Shown here: positions 5,936-11,791 of the stretch, piece by piece
Layout of the letters: every line of letters starts with the position of its first letter
How positions within the stretch are numbered: the first letter of the stretch is position 1
Assembly (NCBI GenBank): GCA_964444795.1
Contig: CAYUIQ010000263.1
Coordinates: forward strand, 1-11,791
DNA length: 11,791 nt
Reading direction: 5' to 3'
Source: JABMRP01 sp964444795
GTDB taxonomy: Bacteria; Planctomycetota; Planctomycetia; Pirellulales; Thermoguttaceae
Translations under genes and position numbers: made by a program
Notes under the pieces: generated by a model
Seen by the model: only the letters and a program-made list of their open reading frames with translations
What the model was told of the DNA's origin: nothing
The model's database searches: none

Positions 5936-6263
5936 TGTAGGCGCGAGACCGGCATGGACTCTACCCGTGTCGTGTTCATTCAACTTCGACTGTAGCGGCC
6001 ACCGGGGCGGCGCGATGGCGACAGAGTCGCCCGGTATCTAACTTTCGACCGCGACTGATCCTCTTGCTCCTGAGGCACACCACCGATTGCCTACCGGTGT
6101 GCGCTCTTTCTGCCCCACGCACCCCCGGCAGGGAGTATTGCCCGCGTTTGCCGGTCCCAGTTCGGGGTAGCGCCCGTTGTTCCCAAAGACCGTGAGTCCC
6201 CGGACCCCGGGGTCCGCCACGGCTTCGTTTCCATCGTGTACGTGATACAAAGTGAGAGAATTG
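5936..6263 (+). promoter_or_regulatory. Long structured leader of the RNA helicase gene
   Basis: About 325 nt with no credible gene between the cluster terminator and the helicase start. It holds several potential stems: GGCGAC-aga-GTCGCC (6017-6031), GCACACC...GGTGTGC (6075-6081 with 6096-6102), and the perfect 16-bp palindrome CGGACCCCGGGGTCCG (6201-6216). It also contains TTCGACCGCGA (6044-6054), shared with the leader of the first cold-shock gene. The density of stems suggests a regulatory leader, as cold-induced helicase mRNAs often have; the function is inferred. Confidence 0.35.
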
Positions 6264-7424
6264 ATGAAGTTTGAAGAACTCGGCCTCGCCGAGCCGCTCG
6301 TTCGTGCCGTCCGCTCCGAAGGCTACCGCACCGCGACGCCCATTCAGTCAAAAGCCATCCCCGCGGTACTGCGGGGACGCGACCTGATGGGTTGCGCCCA
6401 AACCGGCACCGGCAAGACCGCCGCGTTTGCACTACCCACGTTGCAGCGCCTGAGTCGTTGCTCCGGTGAACGACGCGAGGCGCCAAGCGGAAAACGCCGC
6501 ACCGCGCGCCGCCCCATCCGGTCACTGATTCTTGCGCCCACCCGCGAACTGGCGGTTCAAATCTGCGCGAGCTTCGCGACCTACGGCAAGTACTCGGGTT
6601 TGCGCCAGACGGTGGTTTACGGCGGCGTGGGCCAGGGCCCTCAAGTACGCGCCCTCCAGGCCGGCGTCGACGTCCTGGTCGCCACCCCGGGTCGCTTGCT
6701 CGACTTGATGAACCAGGGACACATCGACCTGGGTCGCGTTGAGGTTCTGATTCTCGATGAAGCGGACCAGATGCTCGACATGGGATTTATTCACGATCTG
6801 CGGCGTATCGTCGCGAGCGTGCCCCGTCGCCGGCAGACGCTGATGTTCTCGGCGACCATGCCCGGCGAGATTCGCAAACTGACGGGCCAGTGGTTGCGCG
6901 ACCCCGTCTACGTGCAGGTTTCGCCCGTCGCCAGCCCGGCGGAGAAAGTACGGCAGTCCGTCTATTATGTCGAACCGCTGCACAAAGTGCGGCTGCTGAA
7001 GAGTTTTCTGCGCAACACGCCCGGCTCGCGCACGCTCATCTTCGCCCGCACCAAACGCGGGGCCGATAAGATCGTCAAGCAGTTGCAGCGGGCGGGATTC
7101 TCGGCGGCGGCGATTCACAGCAACAAGAGCCAGAACGTACGCCAGCGCGTGCTGGCCCGATTCAAGTCGCAGCGACCGCCGGTGCTGGTGGCGACCGACA
7201 TCGCCGCTCGCGGGCTGGACGTCGACGATATTTCTCACGTGATCAATTACGATCTGCCCGAGGTTCCGGAGATGTACGTCCACCGCATCGGCCGCACGGG
7301 ACGCGCCGGTGCCGCGGGACGCGCCGTTTCGTTTTGCGGCCACGAAGAGCGCCCGAGATTGCGCCGGATCGAACGTCTCACGCGACGCGCCATCCAAGTA
7401 GAGAAGTCTCACACACTGGTCTGA
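6264..7424 (+). CDS. rhlE: DEAD-box ATP-dependent RNA helicase, RhlE type
   Basis: 386 residues: a near-minimal DEAD-box core that uses ATP to unwind short RNA duplexes in ribosome assembly, RNA decay or cold adaptation. All motifs are visible: Q motif with F3 and TPIQ 25-28, motif I AQTGTGKT 45-52, PTREL 92-96, GG 120-121, TPGR 141-144, DEAD 165-168, SAT 196-198, LIFARTK 258-264, ARGLDV 315-320 and HRIGRTGRAG 340-349. HSNKSQ (285-290) is typical of the RhlE subgroup. The basic insertion at about 65-85 lies between motifs I and Ia. Only about 35 residues follow motif VI, so the long basic tail of many RhlE proteins is missing. ATG 6264 is chosen over the in-frame GTG at 6252 because GAGAG lies at a suitable distance only for the ATG. 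The leader and the neighbouring cold-shock genes suggest cold-linked expression. Confidence 0.93.
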   Translation: MKFEELGLAEPLVRAVRSEGYRTATPIQSKAIPAVLRGRDLMGCAQTGTGKTAAFALPTLQRLSRCSGERREAPSGKRRTARRPIRSLILAPTRELAVQICASFATYGKYSGLRQTVVYGGVGQGPQVRALQAGVDVLVATPGRLLDLMNQGHIDLGRVEVLILDEADQMLDMGFIHDLRRIVASVPRRRQTLMFSATMPGEIRKLTGQWLRDPVYVQVSPVASPAEKVRQSVYYVEPLHKVRLLKSFLRNTPGSRTLIFARTKRGADKIVKQLQRAGFSAAAIHSNKSQNVRQRVLARFKSQRPPVLVATDIAARGLDVDDISHVINYDLPEVPEMYVHRIGRTGRAGAAGRAVSFCGHEERPRLRRIERLTRRAIQVEKSHTLV

Positions 7425-7510
7425 GTTGATCGTCTGCCGGAGGTCGGCTCGCGGCTGGAGTTTGCAGTAGACGGCTCAATCGTTTCGGCCCCGAAGTTCC
7501 CGGAAGACCG

Positions 7511-8662
7511 TTACTTTCGCGGCTGCTTGGGCTCGGGGTGTATGAATTCGGGCTTATTTGCCGCCGGTTTTCCGGCTTCCAGCCAGTCGGCCATCTCTTC
7601 GAGGTAGTAGATCCTCCTCATGCACGAGTCACGCGGCGATGCGCCCTTCGAGCCTTCGACGGGTGCGATCGCTTGAATCGTGTCGTCCGAACTGGCCTGG
7701 AGCCATTTCCCCTCTTCGCGGGCTGCTGCCCGAACCGCCGGCGCCGCGTCGGGGCTCATCTTTTCCATGATACCGACGGCCGTCTTCCGCGCGTCCATCC
7801 AGCCGCCATACGTGCTATACGGTATCCGGACGACGCTCCGGCAAACCGCCTGCACCAGACCGTGAGATTTCTCCAGTTCGTCGTCGTAGTGATACTCGAT
7901 CAGCTTCAATCCCTTCTGATACGGGCCGTTGGTGAAGAAACCGCGAACGGTGTGGGCCTTTTCGTTCAGGTATCGCACGACCACCGGGATGGCAAACCGG
8001 GCTTTGTCCTTGTTCTCGTAGAGATAGCTCGACGCCAGCGACAGGGAATGGGGCGACACGTCGTCGGGCCGTCTGAGCACTTCCATGCCCACCCAGATTC
8101 TCGTCTCCGGGTCTTTGATCCAGTGCCGAACCACTCCGGCGGTCTTACTGCGCACGCCCGGGTCGACGTCGGCCGCCTGCGCGATCAGGACCTTGTAGAC
8201 CAGATCGTTCTCCACGCGAACCGTCTGGAAGAACGAGCCGAGACATCGTTGCACCTCGGGGTGCGGGTCACCCTGCATTCGGCCGACAAGATCCATGACC
8301 CCGGTTAGTTCGGGGGTCATCTCGGGAGGCGCCGAGTTCTCGGTTTCCGTTTCGGGGGCATACATCGCAGCGAGCACCCGGATCGCGCCGCCGCGGATCC
8401 AGGGATTGTCGTCTTTGAGCAGTTTCTTGACCAGGGGCAGATTCTTCTCGCCCCCCTCGGCCAGCGCGTCGACGGCGCCTCCCACCACCCCACCGTTGAA
8501 ATGCGCCAGAAAGCGGGCGATCTCTTCGGGCGGTTGCCCCGCGAAGGCGTTGCGGTTGACTCGGCCGATGTACCGCGGGCTGTGGGCAAATCCACCGTCG
8601 GCCCACGCCGTCCGAGTCCACCCGAGGACGGCCAAGAGAAACAGGAAAAGGTAACACCTCAT
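7511..8662 (-). CDS. Secreted HEAT-like repeat protein, hypothetical
   Basis: 383 residues. A signal peptide is evident: charged start (MRC), hydrophobic core at about 4-15 and an AWA-D cleavage site near 21. The mature part is helical with repeat-like segments such as GGAVDALAEGG, NPWIRGGAIRVLAAM (about 86-100), DPHPEVQRCLGSF and DPGVRSKTAGVVRHW, which match the HEAT pattern of paired helices around D-P-x-V-R turns. The C-terminal half is less regular and ends in a Pro/Lys-rich tail. No catalytic motif is seen; HEAT-like proteins generally serve as binding scaffolds. The start ATG at 8662 has GGAG about 9 nt upstream. It is the last gene of a minus-strand operon, 46 nt after the PDZ/toroid lipoprotein gene, and converges on the helicase with an 86-nt gap in which I see no clear terminator. 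Function unknown; export and scaffold role are inferred. Confidence 0.85.
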   Translation of the reverse strand: MRCYLFLFLLAVLGWTRTAWADGGFAHSPRYIGRVNRNAFAGQPPEEIARFLAHFNGGVVGGAVDALAEGGEKNLPLVKKLLKDDNPWIRGGAIRVLAAMYAPETETENSAPPEMTPELTGVMDLVGRMQGDPHPEVQRCLGSFFQTVRVENDLVYKVLIAQAADVDPGVRSKTAGVVRHWIKDPETRIWVGMEVLRRPDDVSPHSLSLASSYLYENKDKARFAIPVVVRYLNEKAHTVRGFFTNGPYQKGLKLIEYHYDDELEKSHGLVQAVCRSVVRIPYSTYGGWMDARKTAVGIMEKMSPDAAPAVRAAAREEGKWLQASSDDTIQAIAPVEGSKGASPRDSCMRRIYYLEEMADWLEAGKPAANKPEFIHPEPKQPRK

Positions 8663-8708
8663 GGTTACGTCTCCAGAACGTCTCGTATGGTAGCCATCTC
8701 GGGAAGGC

Positions 8709-10286
8709 TCATTTCGGCGCTCCCAGAATGCGTAAGCGATGTTCGGGAAGATAAAGGAACAGCCCCATCGCGGGCGTTACGCCGCCAGGGTAGGGAAATC
8801 GCGTGCCGCGCAGAAACGTCAGGCCTCCCTCCGGCGTACGGCTGATCTCCAGGTACCAGAGCATCTGCTTCATGAACATGTGGAACTCGGGTCTCGGCGC
8901 CATGTCGACGCCGATATTGCCCCACGCCGGGCTGAAGATCCCTTCGGCGTGCCCCCGTTCGCGTCCCATCCACATGTAGCACAAGGGCCGGGCCCAGCGC
9001 TCGGCCATTTCGTCCTCGCCCAGCAGATGAAACGCCACGGCGGCCATGCCGTGCATGCCGTTGTCCATGCGCCCGGACCGCCCACCGGGAGTTCCCAGTC
9101 CGTAGCCGAAGTTTGTGCCGCAGTACTTGCCGAAATAGCGGATCGATTTGGCGAATTTCACCGAATCGAGTTCCGCGCCACATTCTCGCGCAAGAATCAG
9201 CCCGATGAAGCAGGCAAGCCCGGCGTTGTTGATCTCGCCGTATCCCGGGGGTCCACCGTGCGACCATCCACCGCTGGGGAACTGGATCTTCTCCAAGACG
9301 CGGACCAGGTACTGGATTCGAGGAAGCACGATCGGATCCTTGGTGAGCCGATAATACTCCGCCACGTTGATCAGCTCGTAGCCAGCCAGCCAGGAGCGAC
9401 CGCCCTGAACCTCGTTGGGATACTCCGACGCCGGTTTGGTGGTTGCGTGGATGTACTGCTTCACTCGCTCCATGGCCGCTTCGTCGCCGCTGGCCATCAG
9501 GAATAAGGGCGTCCAGAAGCCACCGCCGGAATGCCGGCTGAACATCCTGGCCGGTTCGGGCCCCTTTTCCAGAACCAGACGGAGTGCGGCCGCCCGGATC
9601 TGCTTGGTCTTTTCACAATCGTACGGCCAGGAGTCGCTGTACGGGGTCGTGTTGCCCAGGTCCAGCTTGACGTGGATCGGCCGACCGTCGCGTACCACGT
9701 GCAGCGTCAGAATGCCTCCATACTCAGGCGATTGGCTCTCGGCCAGGGCGTAGCCCATCTCGGGGCGTGGGTCTTCCGGATCGGTGATCAGCCGGCCGTT
9801 GGCTCCGAGAACGATATCTCGCTCCTTCAGTCGGCCGTCGGCGGGCGTATCGGGCTGCACGCGAACGATCAAGAAGTCTTGTCGGCCGAAATAGTCCTTT
9901 GCCATCCGCGCCCCGGTGATCCCCAGCGGGTTCGTGACCGGGTTGCCCTTGTTGTCGTTGGCCAACTTGGCCAGACGCCCGCCAAGTTCACCAGCCAGAC
10001 GTTCTACTCGGTCGGCGTCGACTGCCACGGTCGGATTCAACTTCGCCGGCAGCCCTGGAATGGGCCGTGCGCGCAATTGCTGTTCGGCACACTCCAGGGG
10101 GCTCGGCAACTCGCCCAGGACGCTTGAGCGCCCGACGAAAAGGTCCTTCTTTACGTCACGCACGTCGTTCAGTGCCGCTGCGATCAGCGCATCGTCAGCC
10201 GGCGTGCGCGTCGCGGCGATGCACCCAAGCAGGCCTGCCCCGAGGAGAAGCGAGAGACACTTTGGTAAGTCGGCCATGCGTGGCAT
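8709..10286 (-). CDS. PDZ plus alpha/alpha-toroid lipoprotein, DUF6288-like
   Basis: 525 residues from ATG 10286. The N-terminus carries a lipobox LLGC with the lipidated cysteine at 22, so the mature protein is probably membrane-anchored in the envelope. Residues about 118-210 look like a PDZ domain: NPLGITG, FLIVRVQPDTPAD (138-150) and a LKERDIVLGANG loop (153-164), as in substrate-binding PDZ modules. From about 225 to 520 a repeated helical fold with Gly/Trp-rich motifs (GGFWTPLFLMASGD, SGGWSHGGPPGYG, NGMHGMAAVAFHLLG) resembles an alpha/alpha toroid of the DUF6288 kind, often found in planctomycetes; this name is from memory. The start may instead be ATG 10277 (MADLPK), since GGAG lies 10 nt before it but only 2 nt before 10286; both keep the lipobox. 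It follows the sulfatase gene by 31 nt. Catalysis is unknown; a carbohydrate-related role is inferred from fold and neighbour. Confidence 0.85.
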   Translation of the reverse strand: MPRMADLPKCLSLLLGAGLLGCIAATRTPADDALIAAALNDVRDVKKDLFVGRSSVLGELPSPLECAEQQLRARPIPGLPAKLNPTVAVDADRVERLAGELGGRLAKLANDNKGNPVTNPLGITGARMAKDYFGRQDFLIVRVQPDTPADGRLKERDIVLGANGRLITDPEDPRPEMGYALAESQSPEYGGILTLHVVRDGRPIHVKLDLGNTTPYSDSWPYDCEKTKQIRAAALRLVLEKGPEPARMFSRHSGGGFWTPLFLMASGDEAAMERVKQYIHATTKPASEYPNEVQGGRSWLAGYELINVAEYYRLTKDPIVLPRIQYLVRVLEKIQFPSGGWSHGGPPGYGEINNAGLACFIGLILARECGAELDSVKFAKSIRYFGKYCGTNFGYGLGTPGGRSGRMDNGMHGMAAVAFHLLGEDEMAERWARPLCYMWMGRERGHAEGIFSPAWGNIGVDMAPRPEFHMFMKQMLWYLEISRTPEGGLTFLRGTRFPYPGGVTPAMGLFLYLPEHRLRILGAPK

Positions 10287-10317
10287 GCTCCGGGTTTATC
10301 AGAAGACGTTCGACGAA

Positions 10318-11730
10318 TTATCGGAGCGTCTCCTTTTTCGGTTTCGGTTTGGGATTCGGTTTGGGCCGAGGTGGGCGGCGGTCGCGGAGCGGCCACTTGG
10401 GATCGTCGACGCGAGCTTCTTTCATCAAAGCCTGGGCCTTGGCGACCAGCTCGGGCTTCTTGGCGGCCAAGTCGTTGGTTTCACCGACGTCGGTCTTCAG
10501 GTCGTATAGCTCGATCGGTCGGCTGGGGCCGTTTTGTACGGCCTTCCAATCGCCGAAACGAACCGCTCGGATCGTCGCCCCTTCGTGGAGTTCCCAATAG
10601 AAGTACTCGCGCCGAGGTGCATCGCCCCCTTTGAGGAAAGAGACGAGCGAGAGGCCGTCGGTCTTCACGTCGTCCGGCAGTGAGGTCCCGGCCAACTCGG
10701 CCGCCGTGGGCAGGAAGTCCCAGAAGGCCCAGGGCTCGTGGCGAACACGTCCCGCGGGCACCTGCTTGGGCCAGCGCACCAGAGCGGCCTGGCGCAAGGC
10801 GCCCTCGTACATGCCCCGCTTGAAGCCGCGCAGCTTGCCGCCCATGGTCTGATCAAACAGCCGGCCGATCTCCGAATTCGGATTGAACGACGAGCCGTTG
10901 TCGCCGACAAAGAAGACGATCGTCTTTTCATCGATCCCGAGTTCCGCGAGCAGGTCGAGCAGCCCGCCGACGTCGCTATCCAGTCGCGTCACCATGGCTG
11001 CGTAGTTTTTCTGCAGCGGTGTCCACTGCTTGTCGGCATATTGGCCCAGATCGTCGATCTCGAAACGCCCGTGGGGCAGTGTCGCGGCGTAGAAGAGGAA
11101 GAACGGCCCGTCTTTGTGGCGGCGGACCCAGTCGAGCGCATCTCGCTGGATCAGTTCTTGTGCGTAGGTTTCGCCCACGCCTCGGCCCGTGTTGCCCGGC
11201 AGCTCGAAACGCCGGTCGTCGTTGTAGAGGTAGGTGGGGAAGTAGCTGTGCGCGTGGCGTTGGCAGTTGTAGCCGAAGAAATGGTCGAAGCCGACGCGAA
11301 AGGGGCTGCCGGTGGTGTGGAACATGCCCATGCCCCATTTGCCCGTCACCGCGGTCGCATAGCCTTTGTCTTTCAACAGTTTCGCGACGGTGAACGTACC
11401 CTCGGGCAAGGGCATCTGACCTTCCGGGCTAATCTCGCGATTGGCGCGAATCGGACAATGCCCCATGTGCAGGCCGGTCATCACGGACGACCGGCACGGG
11501 GCACAGACGCTGGTGCCGCAAAAGGCCTGCGTGTAGCGAGTCCCCTCGGCGGCCATGCGATCGAGATTGGGTGTCTTGATCAGCTTCTGTCCGTAACACC
11601 CCAGATCGCCCTGGGCGATGTCGTCGGAGAGGATGAAGATGATATTCGGAGGCGTGTTGTCGGTGCCTTCGGCCGCGGTGGCGCACGCGGGCCCGATCAG
11701 AACGGAAATCGCCAAGAGGAGTGTTTTCAT
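10318..11730 (-). CDS. Secreted Cys-type sulfatase (arylsulfatase family S1)
   Basis: 470 residues with a signal peptide (MKTLLLAISV..., likely cleavage after ATAA near 20). It should hydrolyse a sulfate ester outside the cytoplasm after its active-site cysteine is converted to formylglycine. Seen: metal ligands D36 D37 (ILSDD), the C-x-P-x-R signature CAPCR with C76 as the formylglycine residue and R80, GKW with K131, PHG with H220, DNG with D277 N278, and K304 in GFKRGMYEG. The GKWHLG histidine of arylsulfatase A is a glycine here (GKWGMG), which occurs in some S1 subfamilies. The tail 451-470 is Pro/Lys-rich. ATG 11730 has a GGAAG-type ribosome site. It is the first gene of an operon with the PDZ/toroid lipoprotein and HEAT-like genes. 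Planctomycetes carry many such sulfatases for degrading sulfated polysaccharides; the substrate is not readable here, and the maturation enzyme is not in the window. Confidence 0.93.
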   Translation of the reverse strand: MKTLLLAISVLIGPACATAAEGTDNTPPNIIFILSDDIAQGDLGCYGQKLIKTPNLDRMAAEGTRYTQAFCGTSVCAPCRSSVMTGLHMGHCPIRANREISPEGQMPLPEGTFTVAKLLKDKGYATAVTGKWGMGMFHTTGSPFRVGFDHFFGYNCQRHAHSYFPTYLYNDDRRFELPGNTGRGVGETYAQELIQRDALDWVRRHKDGPFFLFYAATLPHGRFEIDDLGQYADKQWTPLQKNYAAMVTRLDSDVGGLLDLLAELGIDEKTIVFFVGDNGSSFNPNSEIGRLFDQTMGGKLRGFKRGMYEGALRQAALVRWPKQVPAGRVRHEPWAFWDFLPTAAELAGTSLPDDVKTDGLSLVSFLKGGDAPRREYFYWELHEGATIRAVRFGDWKAVQNGPSRPIELYDLKTDVGETNDLAAKKPELVAKAQALMKEARVDDPKWPLRDRRPPRPKPNPKPKPKKETLR

Positions 11731-11753
11731 GGTTCTTCCTTTGCCTTGAAATC

Positions 11754-11772
11754 CCGCCGGCTTGCCCGGCGG
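11754..11772. repeat. Short GC hairpin upstream of the sulfatase gene
   Basis: CCGCCGG (11754-11760) and CCGGCGG (11766-11772) flank a 5-nt loop. On the minus strand the stem is followed by GATTTC and lies 23 nt before the sulfatase start codon, so it may be a weak terminator of a gene beyond the window, or a leader hairpin. Similar short GC palindromes are frequent in intergenic DNA of GC-rich planctomycetes. Confidence 0.4.
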
Positions 11773-11791
11773 ATCGTTCGGTTTCTCGCTA

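Noticed and set aside
6252..6263. GTG start for the helicase
   Set aside because: Adds only four residues, lacks a ribosome site and would contain the GAGAG that serves the ATG at 6264.
7425..7510. Terminator between the convergent helicase and HEAT-like genes
   Set aside because: Only a tiny TTCGGCCCCGAA palindrome is seen, with no T-tract on either strand.

Overview
The window looks like a chromosomal segment of a GC-rich planctomycete, probably of the Pirellulales type. This rests on gene content: a Cys-type secreted sulfatase, a PDZ/toroid lipoprotein of the kind abundant in that phylum, HEAT-like secreted proteins, tiny cold-shock proteins with the variant LFFHHS motif, and long intergenic leaders. 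There is no rRNA or other direct taxonomic marker, so the assignment is an inference. No tRNA, CRISPR array, prophage or intact insertion sequence is visible.

Region 1 (1-4149, minus strand) is a two-gene unit. The first gene encodes a heavy-metal P1B-type ATPase joined in one reading frame to a complete HflK-like SPFH/band-7 protein. The second, hflC, starts inside the stop codon of the first (GTGA overlap). HflK and HflC normally form a membrane cage around the FtsH protease, so this architecture physically links a cation pump to a membrane-protein quality-control scaffold. A perfect 26-bp inverted repeat follows hflC and may be its terminator. This fusion is the most striking feature of the window.

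Region 2 (about 4150-4698) has no gene. It carries the divergent upstream regions of the ATPase gene (left) and of a cold-shock operon (right), including a long untranslated leader.

Region 3 (4699-5910, plus strand) is a compact cluster of four very small genes: a cold-shock protein, a 54-residue strongly basic protein, a 96-residue double zinc-ribbon protein and a second cold-shock protein (about 60% identical to the first), closed by a strong hairpin terminator. Region 4 (5911-7424, plus strand) is a structured leader of about 320 nt followed by an RhlE-type DEAD-box RNA helicase. Regions 3 and 4 together look like an RNA-remodelling or cold-adaptation neighbourhood.

Region 5 (7511-11730, minus strand) converges on the helicase. 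It is a three-gene exported-protein operon: sulfatase, then a PDZ plus alpha/alpha-toroid lipoprotein (DUF6288-like), then a HEAT-like secreted protein, with gaps of 31-46 nt. It probably acts in the cell envelope on sulfated polymers, but the substrate cannot be read from the sequence.
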